8,505 bases of DNA from Thermoplasmata archaeon (lineage in GTDB: Bacteria > Actinomycetota > Acidimicrobiia > Acidimicrobiales > Acidimicrobiaceae): positions 1 to 8,505 of the forward strand of contig JAKBHQ010000076.1 of NCBI GenBank assembly GCA_021836665.1, written 5' to 3'. The stretch's first letter is position 1, and the number at the start of each line of letters is the position of its first letter. This document shows positions 1 through 5,672 of this stretch, in pieces. Position numbers and translations under genes: made by a program. The notes under the pieces are model-generated. The model was not told the DNA's origin. It was given only the letters and a program-made list of their open reading frames with translations, and did no database searches.

Positions 1-1683
1 TGAGGAGAGTTTTGAATTCTTAGAATCATCCGATGTTGGACTGGTAATACGTACGTAAACCGCAATCGCCTCCTGCCCAAGCGATAATGCTTCACCTATA
101 GCGTATTGGGTTAGTTTTGAGATTTGCGAAATAGGAATTATCACGGTTGTCTTTTGAGATTTTGGTTTGGATGGTATTACGTCTGCTTGCAGGGTTGCAT
201 CTACTCTTTGGTAGTAGTTGTTGATGCGTAAGAAAAGCAGAATGACCAACGGAACCGCGATAACTACGATCCACGCGCCATTTAGGAACTTCGTGTAAAG
301 GAAAATCAAGGTAGAGATACCGGTTACCGTTGCACCAAAGGCATTAATCGCCGCTCGGAATTTCCACCGATTCGGTTTGGTCTGCTTCCAATGGATCACT
401 AACCCTGTTTGCGCAAGCGTGAAGCCAGTGAAGACGCCAATCGCAAACATTGGAATGAGGTTATTTGTGTTGCCGTTGACCCCGATAAGAAGCAGTGCTG
501 AGAAAAAGGCTAGAGTCCAGATACCTGCAGAGAAGACTTGGCGGTCTCCCCTCAGTGCAAATCTATGCGGTAAGAAGTTATCCTGGGCCAAAAGACTCGC
601 CAATATAGGAAGTCCTCCGAATGAAGTATTTGCAGCGAGCGCTAGGACCAATGTAACAACGATCGACAATGATATGAATGCGAAATTGTGACCAAGCGCT
701 ATGACCATGATTTGGCTCAACACTGTTTGGTGAGCATTAGGGAATATGTGAAAGCGACTTGCGAGCGAAGCTAGACCGATCAGCATGCTACCCAATATCA
801 GACCAAGGAGCATCTCGGTTTTTTTAGCTCTCGTTACTCGCGGTTCCTTATACAGCGGCACACCGTTTGCTATCGCTTCGACACCGGTCAGAGCACTGCA
901 CCCGGCAGAAAATGCTTTCAGGATCAAAAGAATCCCGAGGGTCTGTGAGGCCTTCGATGGGATATGAAATGTCGAGTTCCTGGCCGAAAGCGCCAGAGGA
1001 TGGAAAAGTCCCAGCACAATGACGAGATAAATACCGAAGATAAATAGCGCCGTCGGCAGCAAAAATACTCTAGCTGTCTCTCCAAGTCCCCTCAGATTCA
1101 TTAGTGTAAGTACTGCAAGCACGACCAGACACAGGGGAACGGCTTGAGGCGCCAGTGCTGGAAATGCCGACGTAAGAGCGCTCACTCCCGCAGCGATCGA
1201 AACGGCCACCGTGAGCGTGTAGTCGACTACTAACGAGGCCGCTGCAAGCAGACTAACATTTCTGCCCAGGTTGGCTTTCGAAACAGCGTACGCCCCTCCA
1301 CCAGTTGGGTATGCCTCGATAACCTGGCGGTAGGAGGTTACCAAAATTGCAAGCAGAATAACGATGACAATAGTGATCGGCACCATAGCGTTTAACGCAG
1401 TCGCCCCGCCTACCGCCAGGACAGTCAGTAGAGCTTCTGGACCATAGGCCACCGATGTCAAGGCATCGAGCGAAAGTGCTGAGAGGCCCTCAATCGGATT
1501 GATCCGTTCCTTTGCCGATTCAGATGTTCGAAGTGGTCGACCGACTAATAATCGCCAGAGGTTGAGAGGACTCTTGGTTGAACTGGTTGAGACGGATCCT
1601 AATTTTCGTACAACTGGTCTATCTTTTCTGGAGTTCGGATTAGTGGCGATGGCGGGGATGCGCCGTTTGGACTGGTTAGCCAT
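1..1683 (-). CDS. KimA-like APC-superfamily permease (probable potassium or amino-acid transporter), 3' end outside window
   Basis: An integral membrane transporter of the APC superfamily, closest in motifs to the KimA/YdaO group, whose characterised members import K+ with protons. The frame is open for 561 codons from an ATG at 1683 to the window edge, with no stop. A stop lies just upstream at 1690-1692, so the start is well bounded; AGGTGG sits only 2-3 bases before the ATG. After a basic, Ser/Thr-rich tail of about 60 residues come LDALTSVAYGPEA (72-84), YPTGGGAYAVSKANLG (125-140) and VVDYTLTVAVSIAAG (152-166), followed by many hydrophobic helices and a GCSALTGVEAIANGVP segment typical of the group. 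The visible end (VIIPISQISKL...AVYV) looks like the start of the universal-stress-protein-like cytoplasmic domain that in KimA binds c-di-AMP. Family assignment is firm; the K+ substrate is inferred, and annotation pipelines often call such proteins amino-acid permeases. Confidence 0.88.
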   Translation of the reverse strand, partial: MANQSKRRIPAIATNPNSRKDRPVVRKLGSVSTSSTKSPLNLWRLLVGRPLRTSESAKERINPIEGLSALSLDALTSVAYGPEALLTVLAVGGATALNAMVPITIVIVILLAILVTSYRQVIEAYPTGGGAYAVSKANLGRNVSLLAAASLVVDYTLTVAVSIAAGVSALTSAFPALAPQAVPLCLVVLAVLTLMNLRGLGETARVFLLPTALFIFGIYLVIVLGLFHPLALSARNSTFHIPSKASQTLGILLILKAFSAGCSALTGVEAIANGVPLYKEPRVTRAKKTEMLLGLILGSMLIGLASLASRFHIFPNAHQTVLSQIMVIALGHNFAFISLSIVVTLVLALAANTSFGGLPILASLLAQDNFLPHRFALRGDRQVFSAGIWTLAFFSALLLIGVNGNTNNLIPMFAIGVFTGFTLAQTGLVIHWKQTKPNRWKFRAAINAFGATVTGISTLIFLYTKFLNGAWIVVIAVPLVILLFLRINNYYQRVDATLQADVIPSKPKSQKTTVIIPISQISKLTQYAIGEALSLGQEAIAVYVRITSPTSDDSKNSKLSS

Positions 1684-1744
1684 TGCCACCTAATGCTAGC
1701 CATTTCCCCAAGGTCGCTGAACCTAGCCTGGTCCTTCTACGAAG

Positions 1745-1771
1745 TTGCCGTTGCCATCTATCTGGTAATTT
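1745..1771 (+). promoter_or_regulatory. Possible plus-strand promoter upstream of the orphan terminator
   Basis: TGGTAATTT (1763-1771) resembles an extended -10 element. TTGCCG (1745-1750) could be the -35, with a short spacer of 15 bases. If real, transcription would begin near 1777 and run about 120 bases to the terminator ending near 1900. This is pattern matching only; such weak matches are common by chance. Confidence 0.22.
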
Positions 1772-1774
1772 AAC

Positions 1775-1901
1775 CTTCGTCGATGCTTAGTCGAAGAAGT
1801 ATGCGATTCCATGATGACCGATGAGCCTCATGAGTGAAACGAAAGCCGCAATAGCCGGTACCCTGCGAGAATACTTATCTCGCAGGGTATCCGGTTTTGT
1901 T
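1775..1901 (+). ncRNA. Candidate small RNA or leader ending in an intrinsic terminator
   Basis: Nothing coding on the plus strand explains the terminator at 1857-1898, so a short plus-strand transcript is a reasonable explanation. The interval begins with an imperfect hairpin (CTTCGTCGA / TCGAAGAAG, one mismatch, 7-base loop) and contains ATGAGCCTCAT, which can fold on itself. It ends with the long terminator stem and T-tract. It lies divergent to the permease gene, so it could also be an antisense or leader RNA. I recognise no known RNA family in it. The boundaries are inferred from a weak promoter match and the terminator. Confidence 0.28.
1857..1898 (+). terminator. Strong intrinsic terminator facing right
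   Basis: TACCCTGCGAGA (1859-1870) pairs perfectly with TCTCGCAGGGTA around a 7-base loop. CCGG on each side extends the stem to about 16 pairs with one bulged T. TTTTGTTCT follows on the plus strand. Read on the minus strand, the stem is followed by CTATTGCGG with no T-run, so the plus orientation is favoured. No plus-strand gene lies to its left in the window, which makes it an orphan. Confidence 0.7.
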
Positions 1902-2001
1902 CTGGCCTCGAAGTCTTTTGCTAGCAGGGAGTGCGGGGGTCACCGCCCTACTTTGCAAAATTGGTAATTTTGAACTTATGACCGCTTGAGGCCAGAGACA
2001 A
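1897..2001. repeat. Long-range inverted repeat downstream of the satP-like gene
   Basis: TCTGGCCTC (1901-1909) is repeated inverted as GAGGCCAGA (1988-1996). Allowing small indels, the arms extend to about 17 bases (1897-1913 and 1985-2001), enclosing about 71 bases. Within them CAAAATT-GGT-AATTTTG (1956-1972) is a perfect short hairpin. The right arm starts only a few bases beyond the transporter stop codon, so in its mRNA this would form a branched 3' structure. I see no target-site duplication that would mark it as a mobile element. Confidence 0.5.
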
Positions 2002-2004
2002 GCT

Positions 2005-2637
2005 TTACTTGGCCACTTTTCCCAAAGGAAGTATCTCGCGGTGGTATTGGGAATGCCAGATATCTGCGGCTGCCTTATAAAACGCTACTAGAGCAAAGGT
2101 GATCCCAACCCAACCGCTGAATTTTCCAATACCAGCATTGCCGGTCCAATTAGATATGGCTGAGCAAGTAAGGGCGATGGTTATAAGCCCGAAAATTAGA
2201 GCTAGCACCTTTTCGATCTTCAGTGACCCAATAAAAAATATGAAGGTCATCAACGCATAGCAGGCCACAAAAAGTCCGAGGGCCTTTCCTCCATCGGAGC
2301 CTGCCTGAGGGGCGTAATAGCCGATCCAGAGTCCAAGTATTATCCAGAAACCACCATATGTCCCAAACACAGCCACCGTGAAAGTGTTTCCGCGCGGATA
2401 TTCGAGTCCGGCCACCAACACCTGGATCAGGCCAGAAAGTACGATCCCAACCGGGATGATAATCGCCACGCCTTTTGATCCGATCAAGCCAGCGTTAATG
2501 AAGTTGAGTATGAGTGAGCCGACTGCAAACGCTAATACTCCAAGCGGACCCGGGTCTGCGTGGTGCATTGGCTTACTGACAACCTGCGAGTTACTGGACT
2601 GCAGCGCGTTGTCCACTGCCTTTTCAATAATGCTCAC
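2005..2637 (-). CDS. Acetate/succinate transporter of the GPR1/FUN34/YaaH (SatP) family
   Basis: A 210-residue membrane protein, the usual size for this family, whose members carry acetate and sometimes succinate across the membrane, typically as six-helix subunits. Seen directly: DPGPLGVLAFAVG (28-40), the counterpart of the family NPAPLGL signature; GNTFTVAVFGTYGGFW (83-98); about six hydrophobic segments; and the C-terminal YHREILPLG (199-206), matching the family's YGRxxLPLG ending. The start is GTG at 2637, with GGAGG 7 bases upstream, a near-ideal ribosome site. The signature Asn is Asp here and the following Ala is Gly, so substrate preference could differ. The GntR/FCD gene is transcribed divergently and may regulate it. 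Family call is confident; acetate as substrate is inferred. Confidence 0.9.
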   Translation of the reverse strand: MSIIEKAVDNALQSSNSQVVSKPMHHADPGPLGVLAFAVGSLILNFINAGLIGSKGVAIIIPVGIVLSGLIQVLVAGLEYPRGNTFTVAVFGTYGGFWIILGLWIGYYAPQAGSDGGKALGLFVACYALMTFIFFIGSLKIEKVLALIFGLITIALTCSAISNWTGNAGIGKFSGWVGITFALVAFYKAAADIWHSQYHREILPLGKVAK

Positions 2638-2690
2638 CTAAGAGCCTCCTTTTTTAAACTTCGTCTCCGAGAATCTGGTGACCCGATGAG

Positions 2691-2717
2691 TGTATATGAC
2701 GAAAGTCACAGGTGCAA
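2691..2717 (-). promoter_or_regulatory. Possible promoter of the satP-like gene
   Basis: On the minus strand TTGCAC (2712-2717) and TATACA (2691-2696) lie 15 bases apart, about 55 bases upstream of the GTG start. The -10 is reasonable, but the -35 is poor and the spacing short. TGAC-GAAA-GTCA (2697-2708) forms a small inverted repeat between the two elements, where a repressor could act. This is inferred from sequence pattern only. Confidence 0.25.
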
Positions 2718-2730
2718 ACATAGCATGCAA

Positions 2731-2750
2731 ACGTGTATGACACGTATACA
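2731..2750. promoter_or_regulatory. Palindromic candidate operator upstream of the satP-like gene
   Basis: ACGTGT-ATG-ACACGT (2731-2745) is a perfect inverted repeat. Overlapping it, TGTAT-N7-ATACA (2734-2750) is another. A related half site, TGTATATGAC, lies at 2691-2700. Regulators of the GntR family bind short palindromes near their own divergent gene, so the GntR/FCD protein encoded at 3227 is the natural candidate. No consensus for this regulator is known to me, so the link is inference. Confidence 0.4.
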
Positions 2751-3226
2751 AATTAATAATTTCCGCCGATCGAGATCTTCCTAGGCTGGTGACTAGTGTT
2801 GACTTCCACTATTTATTCGAAAAGCACCTTGTTGATCGCAGCTCTTAATTTTTGGAGCCTGATCAGCCGAGATGTCCCAGGACGCCAAAACAGAAGAGAC
2901 AGATCGTTACCTGGACTTCGAAATGAAAGAACTCGTCGCGTAACTCCAGCTCGAAGGGGCGTGTGGTCACAGTATTGCAATTTACGAATGGGTGAACCGG
3001 CGTTATCTGAGCATTATTTGTGGGGTAGTTGTGTACCGATGGTCTTGGGGAGTGCGCCAAGAAGGTGTGTCGCCAACGGAGTTACTACCCGCCGTTTTTT
3101 GAATTTTCCTGTTACCGGCGACTAGAGGCTTAGACAACTTTACATTTCTTGGCGGTCGGAACTTTGCTATCGAATGAACGCCAGCCTGTAGCATGTAGCG
3201 ATTAGCTGTGTCTAAAGAGGGTTAAG

Positions 3227-3895
3227 TTGGAGATCGGTTCAAATTTCGGTGGTGTCCTTAGGACGGTATCTATAGCGGATGCATTAACTGATGACCTGCG
3301 TTCAAAAGTTCTCGATGGCGCCTTTCCGCCGGGATCGACGATCACCGAAACAGATATAGCCGCAAATTACGGCGTATCAAGGCCGACAGCAAAGGCAGCC
3401 ATTGTTTCCCTTGTACACAGTGGACTTCTTAGGCGAGAAGCAAACAAGCCGGCATTCGTGCCGCGATTGACCCGAGGAGACGTAGAAGATCTTTACTTCG
3501 TCAGAATCAACATCGAAGCGTCGGTAGTTGGTTATCTCGCAGAGATGGGAATCATTCCCCAGGGAGCCTCAAAGGCAGTCGCTCGGTTGGCGGAAATCGA
3601 TCATGACGCTCTTCCGTCGACTTTTGTTGCCGCAGATCTGGCGTTTCACCGAAGCCTTGTAGATGCGGCAGAGAGTCCAAGACTTTCAACCCTCTATGGG
3701 CAACTTCTAGGAGAGATTCATTTATCAATGGTCCAAGCTCGATACGCACTCGGTCAGGAGCGTATAGTTGGTGAACATGGGGCAGTTCTCAAAGCTCTCG
3801 AAAATGGGGATGGGGAGACTGCGAAAGCATTGCTTAGTGAGCATCTGACCGGTGCCTGCGAAGCGCTCAGCAAGGTATTTGATCAATTCAGTTGA
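3227..3895 (+). CDS. GntR-family transcriptional regulator, FCD (FadR-type) subfamily
   Basis: A 222-residue DNA-binding regulator, the normal size for this subfamily. The N-terminal winged helix (about 15-80) includes the recognition segment DIAANYGVSRPTAKAAIVSL. The FCD effector domain (about 85-215) keeps all four expected metal/ligand residues: Asp137 and His141 in DLAFHRSL, His184 in EHGAVLKAL, and His206 in SEHL. FCD domains usually bind a metal and small carboxylates. The start is TTG at 3227 with AGAGGG 5 bases upstream. It is divergent from the acetate-type transporter across a region with palindromes, so regulation of that transporter by an organic acid is plausible but inferred. 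The effector cannot be read from the sequence. Confidence 0.9.
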   Translation: MEIGSNFGGVLRTVSIADALTDDLRSKVLDGAFPPGSTITETDIAANYGVSRPTAKAAIVSLVHSGLLRREANKPAFVPRLTRGDVEDLYFVRINIEASVVGYLAEMGIIPQGASKAVARLAEIDHDALPSTFVAADLAFHRSLVDAAESPRLSTLYGQLLGEIHLSMVQARYALGQERIVGEHGAVLKALENGDGETAKALLSEHLTGACEALSKVFDQFS

Positions 3896-3950
3896 TCTGC
3901 GGGGTCCTCGAAAGCTTATCCACGGCGAGTGGGGGTGTCTCTTTGGGGGG

Positions 3951-4031
3951 CTAATACAAGCGGACGCTAGATCGCTTGGGATCAGTCGAGAAACGCTCTA
4001 TAAGTATGCCAGACGGCTAGACCTAGCCTAA
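3951..4031 (+). pseudogene. Relic of a Fis-type helix-turn-helix C-terminus
   Basis: The frame here encodes ADARSLGISRETLYKYARRL and then, after three residues, a stop at 4029-4031. This closely resembles the C-terminal Fis-type helix-turn-helix of enhancer-binding or GAF-domain regulators (LLGISRxTLYRRL, normally ending at the protein's end). No upstream domains or start codon are visible; the frame merges leftward into the end of the GntR gene, one base out of its phase. I read it as the last piece of a deleted regulator. It might instead belong to a resolvase-like protein. Confidence 0.4.
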
Positions 4032-4131
4032 GGAACGCCGACGAAAGCTCGTCTGCCAGAAGTTTTGATACACATCTTTTCATGTTCGAAAATACGAGCA
4101 TGAAGTCATTCACTCTTTGGCCCGTAACCCA
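4032..4131. other. Short convergent intergenic spacer with two small hairpins
   Basis: GACGA-AAGC-TCGTC (4040-4053) is a 5-pair hairpin with a short T-run 8 or so bases later on the plus strand. TTCATGTTCG / CGAGCATGAA (4079-4104) forms a 10-pair stem with one G-U pair and a 6-base loop. It lies 27 bases past the stop of the minus-strand exported-protein gene. Neither has the classic U-tract directly after the stem, so they may or may not end the two convergent transcripts. Confidence 0.35.
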
Positions 4132-4920
4132 TTAGCTCACAAAGGAGTAGGTCGCAGCGTTGAAGTGGTAGGTCGTGGTGGTCCCAACTAGTTGGAGCGT
4201 GAGGATGTCCCCTGCGAAGGAAATTACTTTGAGACCTCCTTTGACGCTAGGTGAGACGAGGACCTCGGTATCGTTGTGCGGAGCGGGCGCTATGACGCCA
4301 GAGGTAGGACTAACTACTTGGGTTTCGGCATCCACCTGGAGTTGTACGCCAGCCAGATCCGTCTTGAAATCACTACCCGCTGTAATCAGTACCAGCGTAT
4401 TTCCGACCCAACCTTGCCACTGATTGTTCTCAGCAAAGGAAGGCGTGAAGCCATCGGGCACATTCTGCAAGGAGTCTGGAAAAATCTTGCTGACCTTAGG
4501 TCCGAAAGTCACGACCACCGCATACGTCCCATTTGCCTCTTTGAGTAACCCGGGAGTATTCGGTGGGACGTAGGGTTCCCTCGGTGGCTGGGTCCTAGCG
4601 AAGGCCACTTCTTCCTGTGGTAGATACCACGCATTCAACTTCTGATTAGGCCATCCCGCAGGTGCTGCTTTGATGTTTACACCGTCGATACATAGCGGTC
4701 CTGCTGGTTTATACAACTGACCGGCTGGACAGCGTGGTGGTGGTGACGTCACGTTAGGGAAGGTGACATTCTTGGGCGGAATCGCTGGCAGAAGTGCTGG
4801 AGTGGCGCCGGAGGAGGCGACCGACAAAGCGACGAATGTCCCAGTAGCAGCCAACAACACAACAAGTCCGGCGATGACGGGTGGTTTCTTGAGCCTACCT
4901 CGAAGGTTGATTCGGTCCAT
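4132..4920 (-). CDS. Exported or membrane-anchored protein of unknown function
   Basis: I do not recognise this family. With the ATG at 4920 the protein has 262 residues. That start is preferred over a TTG seven codons upstream because AGAAGG lies 6 bases before it. The N-terminus is typical for export: a basic stretch (RGRLKK), a hydrophobic segment (about 15-34) and SVASSGATPA, which could be a cleavage site or the end of an anchor. A Pro-rich linker follows, then two cysteines (64 and 77, in CPAG and PLCIDG) that could form a disulfide. The remainder has short beta-rich stretches and many Val, Thr and Gly, consistent with an extracytoplasmic beta domain. It follows the damaged frame at 5032-5466 on the same strand, 111 bases downstream of its stop. 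Confidence 0.75.
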   Translation of the reverse strand: MDRINLRGRLKKPPVIAGLVVLLAATGTFVALSVASSGATPALLPAIPPKNVTFPNVTSPPPRCPAGQLYKPAGPLCIDGVNIKAAPAGWPNQKLNAWYLPQEEVAFARTQPPREPYVPPNTPGLLKEANGTYAVVVTFGPKVSKIFPDSLQNVPDGFTPSFAENNQWQGWVGNTLVLITAGSDFKTDLAGVQLQVDAETQVVSPTSGVIAPAPHNDTEVLVSPSVKGGLKVISFAGDILTLQLVGTTTTYHFNAATYSFVS

Positions 4921-5031
4921 AAGACGCCTTCTTTCTAGCAAATAAGTCTAACGTTCTAAATATGGGGGACCCTGACAATCGGCCCGAAGATAGTGATGCT
5001 GTTAGATAAACACTTTCCATTGCGGCTCTTG

Positions 5032-5466
5032 TTAAATCCGAGATAGAAAGGGCGGGGTCATAGCTGTCTGAGAACGATTGTTGAGTGCGTTCCACAGATC
5101 GATGTAGGAGTTCTGCGGTGAGGCCTCGCAACCGCCGGGGCTGTATAGCGGAGCCATGAAGATGATGGGACCTATTGCCTGGGGGAACTGCTGACTCCCA
5201 TCATTCACTGCACCCGACAGTGGGATGTTTGCCCACTGGATCTCTTGAGCCGGGTAGTAGTTGGTTACACCGCCGACGGTTAGATAGCACCCGTTGTTGT
5301 AGATCTCGGGTACGGACATAGCCGGGGCCCAACCCCAGGCCGCAAGGTAGTTTGCGCTTTGGTTCCAACCGCCCGAATCGCATGAATTGTTGACCCCTGC
5401 ATCCGCTGTGGCGGACCTCAAAGTTTGGCTGCTCGGATGGGAGACGCCCGATGAACTCGCATTACT
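5032..5466 (-). pseudogene. Probable 5'-damaged exported-protein gene, C-terminal portion
   Basis: The frame is open for 144 codons from just after a TAG at 5467-5469 to its own stop. It has no ATG near the start: the only candidate is a TTG at 5421 without a ribosome site. The composition is like a mature secreted protein: Asn, Ser, Gly and aromatic residues, and cysteines in NNSCD, NNGCYL and PGGCEA. Segments such as WGWAPAMSVPEIYNNG and AQEIQWANIPLSG give it the feel of a secreted glycosidase-like fold, but I cannot name a family. No signal peptide can be found in any frame just upstream, so the 5' end seems lost. An intact gene with an unusual TTG start is the alternative. Confidence 0.5.
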
Positions 5467-5578
5467 CTAAAGTGACTTGCACCGTAATAGTGAGGTTTCC
5501 TAATGCGATTTGTCTCAGCCGTTGCCCCAAAGCGCAAAACTCATGCCGACCAGGTACCCCAAAATCTTGGGGATTCAT
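5462..5578 (-). CDS. Possible 38-residue open reading frame
   Basis: An ATG at 5578 is preceded by GAAGGA at 6 bases spacing and opens a 38-codon frame ending at 5462-5464, where it abuts the damaged exported-protein frame. The product begins MNPQDFGVPGRHEF and ends TITVQVTLE. It has no hydrophobic segment and no motif I know. It may be a real small protein, the remnant of the missing 5' part of the next gene in another frame, or chance. The ribosome site lies within the palindrome AAGGATCCTT. Confidence 0.2.
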   Translation of the reverse strand: MNPQDFGVPGRHEFCALGQRLRQIALGNLTITVQVTLE

Positions 5579-5598
5579 CAAGGATCCTTCACCTAGGT
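5557..5598. promoter_or_regulatory. Cluster of three palindromes upstream of the pcaL-like gene
   Basis: CCCCAA-AATC-TTGGGG (5557-5572), AAGGATCCTT (5580-5589) and ACCTAGGT (5591-5598) are perfect palindromes packed into 42 bases, ending about 74 bases before the PcaL start. The first could be a small hairpin, the others dimer-binding half sites. Position suggests operators for the downstream gene. No regulator gene lies next to it, and the function is inferred. Confidence 0.35.
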
Positions 5599-5672
5599 CG
5601 AGGCGTTGTTCATTATCCTGAAGAAAATCTGGATAGTTGATCGAAAAGGATTAATAAAGAGGAGCCATCGAC

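Larger units (their letters stand above)
1684..2004. other. Structured intergenic region between the permease and satP genes
   Basis: This 321-base gap has no supported protein gene. It holds an imperfect hairpin (1775-1799), the palindrome ATGAGCCTCAT, a strong plus-facing terminator (1857-1898), and a long-range inverted repeat (1897-1913 with 1985-2001). Inside the latter is a perfect AT-rich hairpin (1956-1972). I looked for a c-di-AMP (ydaO-type) riboswitch, which precedes some K+ transporter genes, and did not find its conserved segments. Confidence 0.6.
2638..3226. other. 589-base divergent intergenic region
   Basis: The region separates the transporter gene (leftward) from the GntR gene (rightward). 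The transporter-proximal third holds the ribosome site, a weak promoter match and palindromic candidate operators. The rest (about 2760-3210) shows several overlapping frames of about 60-109 codons on both strands, none with a good ribosome site or recognisable motif. An acidic 23-codon frame at 2872-2943 followed in phase by a further open stretch could be a decayed gene, but I cannot identify it. Confidence 0.5.

Noticed and set aside
1817..1842. Hammerhead ribozyme core
   Set aside because: CCGATGAG...GAAACG resembles the core, but the essential U of CUGAUGA is C, stem II does not pair properly, and no cleavage-site strand is evident.
1684..2004. c-di-AMP (ydaO-type) riboswitch before the KimA-like gene
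   Set aside because: On the minus strand there is CTTCGTAG, which looks like part of the conserved 3' region. The other conserved blocks (GCCGGGGA-like and GGGGUGAAU-like) are absent.
2378..2784. Plus-strand open frames over the transporter gene
   Set aside because: They are antisense to a confidently identified transporter gene and have no ribosome sites or motifs.
2796..3125. 109-codon plus-strand frame in the divergent intergenic region
   Set aside because: Arg-rich composition, no ribosome site, no recognisable motif; overlapping frames of similar length exist on both strands.
4895..5131. 78-codon minus-strand frame between the two exported-protein frames
   Set aside because: It overlaps the ends of both neighbours out of frame and shows no domain or ribosome site.
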